64,000 bases of DNA from Benincasa hispida (taxonomy: Eukaryota; Streptophyta; Magnoliopsida; Cucurbitales; Cucurbitaceae), in the NCBI RefSeq assembly GCF_009727055.1, contig NW_024064356.1:813206-877205 (forward strand), read 5' to 3'. Each line of letters starts with the position of its first letter. Within the stretch, counting starts at the first letter, position 1. Under the pieces are notes generated by a model. The model had not been told where the DNA came from. It made no database searches and saw nothing but the letters and a program-made list of their open reading frames with translations. Below, in pieces: positions 24,364-35,100 of the stretch. A program made the position numbers and the translations under genes.

Positions 24364-24415
24364 CAGACAATACGAGGAATCATATCAGTTTCGTCGGAAA
24401 GAGGATGATATTCCA

Positions 24416-24454
24416 TTGTTTACCAACACTGATATTCATTGTCTACCAACACTG
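24416..24454 (+). repeat. Short direct duplication inside the transposase
   Basis: The string ttgt(t/c)taccaacactg occurs at 24416-24431 and 24439-24454, a 23-base offset. As 23 is not a multiple of three, the duplication shifts the transposase frame here. Confidence 0.75.
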
Positions 24455-26123
24455 TACCATCAACATTCGATTATATGGATTGTGGTCCTTCGGTGGATGT
24501 GGATGTGAATGAGCAACCAGTAGGATTGAACGAAATAGATCGTTATCATGGAGATGTGCATCGTTCTACAGTAGCTTTAGTGGTTCCACCATCTGCGTCT
24601 TCAAGTCATAGGACAGAGTTGATTATACTTGGAACCTCTTCATCTGGGATAGAGGATGTTGAAGTTGGTCAACTATTTTTTAGCAAAAAGGACTTGAAAA
24701 TGAGATTATCTATTCTGTCCATCAACAGAAATTTTGAATTTAAGGTTAGGAAATCAACTAAATCTCTGTTCGCTGTCAAATGCATTGGGGAGACATGTAA
24801 GTGAAGACTTTGTGCAGTCAAAATGGAAGGGTCTGATATTCAAGATCATAAAGTACTACAGTTCGCACACATGTTTCATAGGAATTTTGAATCACGACCA
24901 TAGACAAGCAACTGCTACGGTTGTTGGTCAACTCATCAAAGATAAGTTCACGGGCATAGGACGTATTTGTAAACCTTGTCATATCGTTGAGGATATCAGG
25001 AGAGATTATGGCGTGAACATAAGTTATGATAAAGCGTGACGTGCAAGGGAAGCCGCGTATGATCTCACTAGGTACTCCAGAATACTCATACTTCATACTA
25101 CATGCTTAGGGAGAAGCGCTAAAAATAGAGAATCCGGATATAGTCTTTGAGATCGAACTTGAAGATGAGATGCATTTCAAGTATATGTTTATGGCATTAG
25201 GGCCTTGTATTAGAGGTTTTGCAAGCTGTCGGCCTTGTATTATTATTGATGGGTTGCACTTGAAAGAAAAATACAAAGGCACCATGTTGGTTGCGGTTTC
25301 TATGGACGAGAACAATCAATTATACCCACTAGCATATGCTATAGTGGACAATGAAACCGATCGATCATAGAAATGGTTTATGTCAAACTTGAAATGCAGT
25401 ATCGGAGAACCCGATAATCTGGTGTTTGTGTCTGATCAAATGGTATCTATCGGCAATGCTATTCATGCATTTTTTCCCACAACATTTCATGGATTGTGCA
25501 CATGGCATATAGAATAGAATCTGGTTACAAACTTTAAAGATAGCACGGTTGTTGGGATATTTAGAGATGCAGCAAGGCCATTTCGCATGACAGAGTTCCA
25601 GACAAAATGGGACGAACTCCACAGTTTTAGAGTGGTGCTGTCATAAAATATTTGAAAGACATTGGTCTTCAAAGGTGGGCACGGGTTTACCAAATAGAAT
25701 GAAGATATGATAACATGACATCCAACAGTGCAAAGTGTTTTAATTCTTTAACTAAAGAGTATCGACTAATGCCCATAGTATGCTTGATTGAACATATTAG
25801 AGGAATACTCCAATCGTGGTTTTACGAACGGAGGAATTACTGGGCATCTCGAACGATATTGCACTCTGACTACTGTGAAACCCGATTAGCGAGTGAAGCT
25901 GATAAGGGCAGATGATATCGGGTGGAGCCTATTGATTGTTATCGGGTACACGTGCGAGATAATCGATTGGACGGTATTGTCAATCTTCACACGAAGGAAT
26001 GCACGTGTAAAGAATTCGACTCACTTGGTATCCCGTGTTCCCATGCAATTGTTGCTGCCAAGGAAAGAAATATACCCATCCACAGTCTTTGCAGTCGATT
26101 TTATACAGTGGACTCTCTAATGA

Positions 26124-26161
26124 CTGTCTCTTATACACATCTAGATGTGTATAAGAGACAG
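26124..26161. other. Second Nextera mate-pair junction adapter (assembly artefact)
   Basis: The same 38-base double mosaic end as at 21240-21277. It lies inside the MULE transposase just after the SWIM finger. Its translation gives the well-known artefact peptide SYTHLDVYKRQ. Confidence 0.97.
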
Positions 26162-26222
26162 GAAAGAAATATACCCATCCACAGTCTTTGCAGTCGATTT
26201 TATACAGTGGACTCTCTAATGA
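26162..26222. repeat. Artefactual duplicate of 26063-26123
   Basis: 61 bases repeat exactly the segment before the adapter. Adapter plus duplicate is 99 bases, a multiple of three, so the false insertion does not break the frame and can pass unnoticed in a predicted protein. Confidence 0.92.
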
Positions 26223-26651
26223 TTGCGTATGCGGAGCCTATAAATCCACTTGGCCACATATCTGAATGGAAAAGACCTTCTGGATACGTAGAAAAGATTA
26301 TCCTTCCCAAAGTTTGTGCCACAAGCTGGGCGACAAAGAGTGAGAAGAATACCATCCAGAGGAGAATTTCGCAGACAAATAAAATGTGGTCGGTGTGGGA
26401 ATAATGGACATAACCGCCAAAATTGTACTGAACCGCTTACAACCGTGCGATGTGCCAAAAATGCTGGAGACTGAGACATAAACACCCCTCATCCAGTTTA
26501 GTTATAAATACCATTGATCATTTTTTCATACGTCATACTTATAACATACTTCATTGTTTTTCATACTTCATACTTGTAACACTTCGTACTTTATACTTTC
26601 ATCTTGTAAACAAAAAACAATAACAAGCTGGAGTATTTATATAATAGCCAT

Positions 26652-26914
26652 CTTCATACTTGTAACAAAAATGGATAACTTTATACTCTCTCAATCTTCA
26701 TACTGAAAACAAAAAACAATAACTTCATACTCTCTCAATCTTCATATTTGTAACAAAAGTGGATAACAAATACTCTTTCAATCTTCATACTTGTAACAAA
26801 AAACAATGATTTCATACTCTCTCAATCTTCATACTTGTAACAAAAAACAATGATTTCATACTCTCTCAATCTTCATACTTGTAACAAAAATGAATAACAA
26901 ATACTCTCTCAATC
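26652..26914. repeat. 44-bp tandem repeat, six units
   Basis: Units start at 26652, 26696, 26740, 26783, 26827 and 26871, each opening 'cttcata.ttgtaac' and closing 'atactctctcaat'. It lies between the two gene modules of the MULE, just after the transposase. Confidence 0.85.
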
Positions 26915-27050
26915 TCGCTCTCTCTGAACATCTCGCTCTCTCTCAATTTCGCTCTCTCTCACAATCTCACTCTCTTTGAACATCTCACTCTCTCTTACAA
27001 TCTTGCTCTCTCTGAACATCTCGCTCTCTCTTAACATCTCGCCCTCTCAA
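26914..27050. repeat. TCGCTCTCTC array
   Basis: Repeats of 'tcgctctctctgaacatc' and close variants, about 18-28 bases each. It is the complement of the GAGCGAGA motif near the left end of the MULE. Confidence 0.7.
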
Positions 27051-27099
27051 TCTTTGAACTTCGGACCTTGAACCATATAATGTTCTCAGCTCAATTATG

Positions 27100-27490
27100 C
27101 ATGTTCTGATAAAATTCTGATATTGAACTTTGAACTTTGAACTTACATAAAAAATAGATGTTCAATTATACAATGAAAAGAGCAGTAGTTCCATTATACA
27201 TAAAAAATGCATGTTCTGATAAAATTCTGATATTGAACTTTGAACTTTGAACTTTCATAAAAAATATATGTTCAATTATACAATGAAAAGAGCAGTAGCT
27301 CCATTATACATAAAAAATGCATGTTCTGATAAAATTNGAACTTTGAACTTTCATAAAAAATATATGTTCAATTATACAATGAAAAGAGCAGTAGCTCCAT
27401 TATACATAAAAAATGCATGTTCTGATAAAATTCTGATATTGAACTTTTATAAAAAATATATGTTCAATTATACAATGAATGTTTTTACAT
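27100..27490. repeat. About 105-bp tandem repeat, partly artefactual
   Basis: Units start near 27106, 27210, 27320 and 27424, each with 'gttctgataaaatt', 'catgaaaagagcagtag'-like and 'aaaaaatgcat' blocks. One unit is suspect, because 27242-27336 and 27338-27432 are identical over 95 bases on either side of an N at 27337. Confidence 0.75.
27337..27337. other. Single N between exact 95-base copies
   Basis: 27242-27336 equals 27338-27432 base for base. This is the expected mark of two contig ends that overlap but were joined with a placeholder N and never merged. Confidence 0.85.
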
Positions 27491-30400
27491 ACATAAAAAA
27501 TACAATAAAAAATACAATGTTATATACATATAAAAAATATGGAGTGTTTGCCCATAGCTGACACGCTAATTGCATCTTATATTTACTCATCTTCTCCTGA
27601 GTGATTACGGATGGATCAGCACCAATCACCAGGTGTTCCAATAGTTTTATTGCGAAGATGCCACAATCAAACGACCCATGTTGTATGTCGACGTTCATAG
27701 GTCGCGAGATTTTCCAACGGGCTGTGGATAAGTCCGGCTTCGATCGATCCACGTCACAGTAGTGAAGTAGGGATGGTACTGTGACCGTCAATAGCTCTAG
27801 CCAATTCACCAGCTTTGTCATTGGTGTGTATGATGGAAGTGAATCGAACACGAATATGTGGCCTCTATTAATGTCCATTGCAAGGACCATCCAGTGGTCA
27901 CTGATATTCATTGCCATATAAACGAAATCCACATCTGGCCATTTGACATCGAATTTATCGTTGACGTAGTCCTTATACGTGTCTTCATCTTCCCAAGCTA
28001 GGGTAGCCTCCAGAAGTGACTTATTCTTTATTCGTTTAAATACCCCACCACGAGCATTAATGTGACTCTGTCAAATAAAATGAGAAGTTAAGTAAAGAAG
28101 TAAAGACCAGGAAACTTAACGAAATGAGAAGTTAAGAAACGAAATATCAAAATTTACTGTTACACCAATTGGCAAGATGGTGAACTTATGCATGCACATG
28201 TCGGGCCGGGTATAAAATTTATCTTTCATAAAATAAAATAAAGTATTTATGGTCTGAACAAAAAAAATAATATGTTAGTAAAAGTACAAGATAGCCAACA
28301 TGTAAAGACGTAAAGACTAGGATACTTACATCGCATTCGACCAACGAATTCGGGGTAATCAATTCCTTGAGAATTGTTTGGTGAGTGGTTTAAAGGAGTT
28401 CTCTCGAACCTCGTTGTCTGTATTATCGTCCGAGATCTAGCTCATCATTTTTGTCAGGATATTGTGTGGAACATCGTGTGCTACGTTATATGTGACGATC
28501 GATCTGGATATTGACGTAGCTACACCTAGGAGAGGATGTTTAGCCACACTTTTCTTCTTTACTTGGGCCGGGGGTGTATATTTATCAACCAGTTTTCTCT
28601 TATGACTAATTCTTCGAGATTCCTACATAAACAGATAACAAAACGTTACTCATCAAGAAATATAAAAATATAAACAAAGATTACTGATCAATAAATTACT
28701 CACCAATGGAACTTCTTCTGTGGTCGTAACAATCCCAGAAGTGTCTACCTCTGGGATGCCAGACATGTCAGCCTCTGTATGTGGCATGGTGATTAAGGTA
28801 GACATGTCGGGCTCTGTTTATGGGACGTCGGCCTGTATAGGTTCAACGTCAATCGATGATGCCGTGGCAGTGGTGGTATCGGGTTGTACAGGGGGGTGGG
28901 AGTAGGTGAAGTGGTGGTATCAGGCTGTAAAGAGGGGATGGGGATGGGAGTGTCAGAGGCAGTCACAGTCGTATTGGGATCCCAAGATGGGATGGGTGAC
29001 CTGGTCATCTTCTCATTCATCGTGGAACCCTTCAATTAGTAAAGTAAAATGGTGAGTTCACGAACATGTAAAAGCTAAACACATAAAGACATAAAATGAT
29101 GCAAACCTTGCACATAGACTGCAACAATGACAGGATGGCCGACAATTGCCCTTTCATGTTAGTCATGTTTTCTTCCATACTGGATACACGACTATCTAAA
29201 CTCGATATACGGCCATCCAAACTCGATAGTGATCTGTCAATAGACCGTAGGTACGAATAAATAGACTCATCAGCATTGGCTCCCTCCCTGCGGCGGGCAA
29301 CACACTCAGGACACTCCTCATCCACAGGTCGCTCTGTATCGGAGTCCGCAAGAAAGACATCAACTTGGTTCAACTCGTCCTCCTCGTGTACGTTCCTCAT
29401 CATATCATGGAATATATCATCACTACGTGTGTATGTCCCTCATTCCACCCTTCCATATTCAGCATCCTCGTGCTCAGAATGCTCGAGTTCATCCCCTCCC
29501 TCCACCCTGACAACCTCATCATTATCATCTCCACGATGGTCATCATCGTCACTTTCACTTTCAGGACTATCCCCCTCACTCGTCGACCTATTGCCATTTT
29601 CAAAACTATCATCATCCGCACCTAGCTCAAATATAGGTTGTCGTTCCACTAGGGTATCCCGAAACTCCCTTTCAGCATCTGACATCACAGTGCCTTCTTT
29701 CATCTTTATCTACATTAACAACCCAGTAAATTGGTTAGTTCAATTTAACAATCAGATAAACATATTATGCATAGAGTAAACGTACATTGTTAGACTCGAA
29801 TATCTCTCTCTCGAGTACTTTGAAGGACACTGAGTGGGAGCATGACCATCGTAATATGCGGGGCAAAGCCATCTTACTCCTTCACCCCGTAATGTTCCCA
29901 GCTATCGATGAAACTAGAATCTCGTACGTCCATACCTAAATAAAATTTAAAATATATTAAGAACAATAATAATGTTAGATCAAACAACACAATTATTATG
30001 TTAATCAATTTTACCTGAAACGCTTGTGGAAATCCACGTAAGGAGTACTTCACAACGTAATTTTTATTTGCTTTGACCCTCGTCTTGTATAGACTGCTCT
30101 TATCATTCAACGCAGTCTTTAGGGCATCTAATGTCCTCTCCCAAATAATGATACCCCAACCAAGACTATTGTAGTACTCCAAGTTTTGAACATCCTTGAA
30201 ACGTTTGAGGTCGACTGCATTTTTCTGTTTGTTTTTTCCCATCATTGCGATCTCAGTATAGTAAACTAGGCTGATCTTCACAACATCATCATCATTTTCA
30301 AACTCTAAGTCCTTGTATTTTTCTTCAAGTTCATGGAGGTGTAAAGTGTCCTTCGTCACTCGATTACCAAAGTACTTGATAGCAAATTCATATAAGGACT

Positions 30401-30740
30401 ACTGGTTCCGATCAACTCGTGATGGGGATTGCCACAAACCAGTCATTACCAAAAAGTCATCCTTCGAAAAGGTGACAACCTTCCTACAGACAGAGAATGA
30501 CATTGATTCTGATTTTTTCCTCTTCACTTCTCTAAGCAACATGTGATGGACAACTGGGCTGTTAAACACCATATCAACGTCTATAAATCGCCCAAAAACT
30601 GTTCTCTTGAACATGGCCAACTGCGTTGGTGTGAACTTCTCTTTGACAATCTTGTTTGCATTAGCAATGTGGGCCAAGCTGGTTACTTGACCAGGAAATT
30701 GGTCGGCTTCGGCTATTCTGAAACGTGTAGCCTTTTTAAA
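27468..30740 (-). pseudogene. DUF1985-Ulp1 (C48 peptidase) gene carried by the MULE, broken
   Basis: Ulp1 peptidases remove SUMO-like modifiers. On minus the first part (about 30740-29880) is a DUF1985 domain (FKRTVFGRFIDVD, FSKDDFLVMTGLW, YYNSLGWGIIIWERTLDAL). A TAG at 30399-30401 interrupts it where a Gln codon (CAG) would fit, and an intron seems to follow near 30015. A middle part (29703-28800) is acidic, then coiled-coil-like, then Pro/Thr-rich, with a stop at about 29440. The last exon (about 28067-27468; acceptor on minus reads tttgacag) is the C48 domain with the full catalytic set: His in SDHWMVL, Asp in FVFDSLP, Gln in DIQHGS and Cys in FDCGIFAIK. The peptidase domain has no visible break, unlike the regions upstream of it. 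Its role inside MULEs is unknown. Confidence 0.85.
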
Positions 30741-30820
30741 TCACTCCTGCATTTATTAAAAAATTCAATCAGTAAACTCCTTCAGAAAAAAAAAAAATGT
30801 AGAACAACATTTTGTTTAAA

Positions 30821-31085
30821 TCTCGCTGGATTCGCTCTCGCTAGAATCGCTCTCACTGGAATCGCTCTTACTAGAATCACTCTCGCTGACATCGCTCTCT
30901 CCAGTGTCGCTCTTACTTATCTCCTTCACATTCTCTCTTTTTACTCGTCTTCAACCACATAACACATTGAAAACCAGAAAAACAAACAAAAAAAATCATA
31001 GGTTCACTTATCTCACTCACTTTCGCTCTCTCCGATGTCGCTCTACCGATTTCACTCTCACTTATCTCGCTCACAAACTCTTTCT
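30821..31085. repeat. Right subterminal TCGCTCTC-type array
   Basis: Many copies of 'tcgctctc(g/a)ctagaa' and 'tcgctct(c/t)ac', spaced about 15-20 bases apart. They mirror the GAGCGAGA array at the left end. Such subterminal motifs often serve as extra transposase-binding sites; that is an inference here. Confidence 0.65.
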
Positions 31086-31315
31086 ACTTGTCTTCAACCA
31101 CAGAACACATCGAAAACAAAAAACAAACAAACAAAAAAACCATATTGAAAGATTTACCGATAAGATTCGATTCGTCAACGACAGTAGAATCATTTGCAAG
31201 CCGGAAATATTTTTTTCGTTTATGAGCGATACGAAGCCGTTAGCCTTGAAAAATCTGAAAGAAGAATAGTTTAGTTTTGGTGGGTTCTCAGTAAAAAGGT
31301 AAAAAGACGAAGAAG

Positions 31316-31439
31316 TAAGGGCAATTTACGTAATTTGGTATGGCGATGATATCAACAGAGGGCCAATTGACATTATTTTTTAAAAATAGGTAATTTGACA
31401 TTTTGGGCCCAATTTTTAGGTCACTCGTACAAATTTTCC
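31316..31439 (-). repeat. MULE right terminal inverted repeat
   Basis: The inverted partner of 17798-17922. A Mutator transposase would bind such long repeats. The inner edge is judged by where the alignment to the left repeat fails. Confidence 0.88.
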
Positions 31440-31448
31440 GAAAAATCT
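31440..31448. repeat. Target-site duplication, right copy
   Basis: The nine bases gaaaaatct match 17789-17797 exactly. Perfect retention points to a fairly recent insertion, or one under little mutation. Confidence 0.9.
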
Positions 31449-32117
31449 TGGTATGATTTAATGAAACTTCTTAGACATGTAGACTGATAAATTGACCTAG
31501 AATCAAATTACTTATGAGAATATTCAAATGTCATATTCTAATTACTTATTTAATCTTGTCATATTATCACCATATGGATTAAATTGTTATAAATTGTGAA
31601 GTATAGAGACTAAATAATTAGTTACTAAAGATTAGAGATTAAATTATTACAAATTTAAAAATACAAGAACTAAATTATTGCTGATAAAAATTCAGGGATT
31701 AAATTGTTATTTTCATGAAAATTTAGAGAAAAAAATATTGTTAATCAATTAAAAAAATTTGAAAAATGATTTTAAATAACAAATATTTTCAAATATAGTA
31801 AAATGTTGAATTTATCAATGATAGATGATAGTAGTCTATTAATATGCTGTCCATCCCATCCATACTTTACTATATTGACGAATATTCTGATTTATTTTAC
31901 TTTATTTGAAAACAACTCTCCAAAATTAGATTACAACCCCTTAAATAAGATTACAACCCCTTAAATATTATAATTTAGAAGGCATATCTTTAAATTGAGT
32001 TCTTGTGAAACGCTTCTTCAGTTCCAGACCTTCCGGCTTCTGCTGCAAGAAACCTCTCCATTCTCTTCGATTCTTTCTTACTCCTTCCATTTCTTGGCTG
32101 TTTTCAATCTCTCAACA
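31449..32117. other. Intergenic sequence between the MULE and RPN10
   Basis: AT-rich. 31500-31730 carries the plant phrase 'gattaaattgttat' several times, and about 31790-31860 a 'atcaatgatagatgatag' palindrome-like motif. The RPN10 promoter and leader must lie in the last 200 bases; no clear box is seen. Confidence 0.5.
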
Positions 32118-35100
32118 ATGGTGCTCGAGGTGCTTACTCATCACTATTCTCTTTTTCCATATTGCAAATTTCATCCAATTTTCCCTATGTCTTTCAAATC
32201 TCATTCTTCTCAACTCAGTTTAACGACCTAGGGTTCCATGGATATGAAACTTTTTTTTCCTTTCTTTTGGGTAGGCGACAATGATCTGCATCGACAATTC
32301 TGAATGGATGAGGAACGGTGATTATGCTCCTTCCAGATTCCAAGCTCAAGCCGATGCCGTCAATCTCATTTGTGGAGCTAAAACCCAGGTACTTCATCGA
32401 TTTCTCTGCTTTGGAACTCGAAACATAAGAAGGAAAGGAATATACCCTGATTGGAGTTGAATTTCATAAAATTTTTTCTACTATCTCTTTTGCCTCTGTT
32501 GCCTTTTGGGGTTTTAATCAGGTATCTGGGAATTGAGTTCGAGTTAGGGTTATTTGGGTGAGGATTTTTTTTTTCTGTTAAACCCATATTGCCTTCTTTC
32601 TTAATATATGATTCTGAAGTTTTGATGAATGTACTGGATCGTTTGCTATTTTGTTAACAGTCTAACCCGGAGAATACAGTAGGAGTTCTTACAATGGCCG
32701 GAAAAGGGGTTCGGGTTTTGGTAACTCCTACAAGTGATCTTGGCAAGATTCTAGCGTGCATGCACGGTTAGTTCATCTACTTGCCTTTTTTTTTTTTAAG
32801 TTCCCCCTGTTCTTACCTAATAGGTTTGAGGCTTCTTAAAATATTATGACAGATTTGTTGCATTTTCTATTAAAGGATTTTTTTTTCTTGAGAAGTAGTA
32901 CATGAAAACTTAGGCACTAAGATATTTATATGTGATCGTTTCTGCGTATGGCTGTCATTTCTTCAGCATCTAAGTATCTCTAGTATTAAAAAACAAATAA
33001 ATAAATAGCATTGAAAATTTTGGCAAACTTTTAAACCAGCCTTTTTGTTCCCTCACTTATTCTGGAGGGTGACAGTCCCCGTCGTATGACTTTTTGGACA
33101 TTTTAGAGTGCATTTTATTCGCTATGTATATGCAGCAGATTATTTATCAACAGAAACAACATTTAACATATGTGAGTATATATATAGAAGATGACTTCTG
33201 ATGAAAATTTTTTACGTGTAGTTTCTGTAGTAAATAATAGTAAATCTGATAGAGTTCTTATTTTAACTGTTCAAGTAGGTGCTATAAGCACTAATTTAGA
33301 ACATTGGGAATAATTCTTGTGGTAAGTATAAAATATGTTATAAGTTGAACATTGGAAATAATTTTTGTTATAATAATGCTCAATGGTCTATTCTCCCTCA
33401 TTAGATGGATTAGATGTAATGCGTGATAACTCTTAGTTTGATCCCTATTGGAGTCAATGAGTTTACTTTTGTTAGTGCAGTTCGTTCATTTCTCCTTGTA
33501 TTTCTGTCATTTTTTTTCTGAATAATGACATCTTAGATTACTGTTGATATGATTTTCTCTTTAAATATTTTCCCCAAAGAAAAACATCTATCCCAAATAT
33601 TCTTAGGGGTGAGTACTGTCCAATATCAAGGTGGTATTGTACAGCATTTTGGTTATCAGAAATTCCTGGGTCTTCACTCTTTTGATGCATCAGATTTGGT
33701 GTATAATGGGTTGCACAATAATCCCCATTGCCCCGTGAAGTGCTGTTGATCTTTTTTTCTAGCTTTCTCTATAAAACTTAACATCTTTCTTTTTGCACAA
33801 TAGGTTTAGAGATAGGTGGAGAGACAAACTTGGCTGCTGGGATTCAGGTGGCCCAGTTGGCTCTGAAGCATCGTCAAAATAAGAAGCAGCAACAAAGAAT
33901 TATTGTTTTTGCGGGAAGGTAGGCACTTCTTGTCAATCCCTTTTTTATTGTATTTTTATTCTGCCGTTCCAGGTATTGATTGTTCTTACATCATCTACCT
34001 TATGTCTTCTTAGTCCTGCCAATCAAGAAAAAAAGTTGTTGGAGATGATTGGAAAGAAATTAAAAAAGAACAATGTGGCACTAGATATTATTGATTTTGG
34101 TGAAGAAGATGATGGTAAGCCAGAGAAGCTGGAAGCCCTTCTTTCAGCTGTAAATAGTAATGACTCCAGTCACATTGTTCACGTTCCCTCAGGTCCAAAT
34201 GCTCTTTCCGATGTACTTATTAGGTCAGTTGCTCTCTCTCTCTCTCCCTCTCTCTCTCTGATTGGAGGAGACTGTGATTCTTATTGTTTCCATTTGTTCC
34301 ATATTGTTTGACATAGTAAAATATTATCTCCATATGTCTTCACAATTTCTCCTTCTATGTCAGTACTCCAATCTTCACTGGTGATGGGGAGGGAGGAAGT
34401 GGATTTGCCGCTGCTGCTGCTGCAGCTTCAGCTGGTGGGGCCGGTTTTGATTTTGGTGTGGATCCCAACCTAGACCCTGAACTAGCACTTGCACTTCGAG
34501 TGTCAATGGAAGAGGAAAGAGCTAGACAGGAGGCAGCTGCTAAGAGAGCTGCTGAGGAGACTTCAAAGCAGGAAAAAGGAGGGGAACAGCCCTCTGGCTC
34601 ACAGGATACAACTATGAACGAACGTGCTAGTGCTGAATCTTCTGATGCTCAGAAGACGAGCGATCCAATGGTTAGTTTTTCTTAAATTAAATAAGTTCAA
34701 ATGCTGCAATATGCAAATAGAATGTCCATTATTTCAAATATTTCCTCCGACCCTTATGTTATTTGCACATCTTGCTTTCTCTCCCACCTTTTTGGAGGGC
34801 ACTGGAGGGAATGTTTAATACTTATTTTCTACTTTGTTCTTGGCAACATTTTTTTTACTGCCACAACTTTAATGAAAGTAAAAGTATGTGCCATGTTTTG
34901 GTATTCATTCTGGATTTGATTACAGGAGGATGAGAATGCTCTGTTACAACAAGCCCTTGCAATGTCGATGGAAGATCCTGCCTCAAGTAATGACATGCGG
35001 GATACAGAAATGTCAGATGCAGCAATGGATCCAGAGTTAGCTCTTGGTAAGGTTATTCAATTTAATCATTCTTGGTGTGTAGTGTACTTTTCTTCCAACG

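Larger units (their letters stand above)
18427..26490 (+). pseudogene. MuDR-type transposase, broken and split by a copia element
   Basis: Coding segments are 18427-18784 and 24369-about 26490. The N-terminal part (MTKKCLFIRFGGDW, then PPTVNYEELKYRIYKA) resembles the PB1-like or MuDR N-terminal region. A TGA at 18508-18510 breaks it. After the copia insertion come a central segment, a DDE-like block with IIIDGLHLK and LVFVSDQMV (about 25230-25440), a SWIM zinc finger (CTCKEFDSLGIPCSHAI, about 26000-26050) and a CCHC knuckle (C-X2-C-X4-H-X4-C, about 26390-26440). Further stops occur at about 25369 and 25515, and frameshifts near 24430 and 24800. The 99 bases at 26124-26222 are an assembly artefact (adapter plus duplicate) that keeps frame by chance. 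The domain order is that of MULE transposases; several disabling changes make it inactive. Confidence 0.88.
17798..31439. mobile_element. Mutator-like element (MULE) carrying MuDR transposase and DUF1985-Ulp1
   Basis: The two ends form inverted repeats of about 124 bp (17798-17922 and 31316-31439) that open GAGAAATTTGTAC and, on minus, GGAAAATTTGTAC. They share 'attgggcccaaaatgtcaaa' and later 'gccataccaaatta'. Both ends are bordered by the same 9 bases, gaaaaatct (17789-17797 and 31440-31448), the target duplication length of Mutator elements. Inside are a MuDR-type transposase (+) and, divergently placed at the far end, a DUF1985-Ulp1 peptidase gene (-), with a copia element nested in the former. 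MULEs that carry Ulp1-like genes are known in melon (CUMULE) and Arabidopsis. Without the copia insertion and the two assembly duplications the element would be about 7.8 kb. Both genes are broken, so it is not autonomous. Confidence 0.93.

Noticed and set aside
27100..27490. CRISPR-like regular repeat
   Set aside because: Plant nuclear tandem repeat, units about 105 bp with no unique spacers, and part of it is an assembly overlap.
28720..29779. Plus-strand open frames (61, 167 and 86 aa)
   Set aside because: Antisense shadows of the acidic and Pro/Thr-rich linker of the DUF1985-Ulp1 gene.
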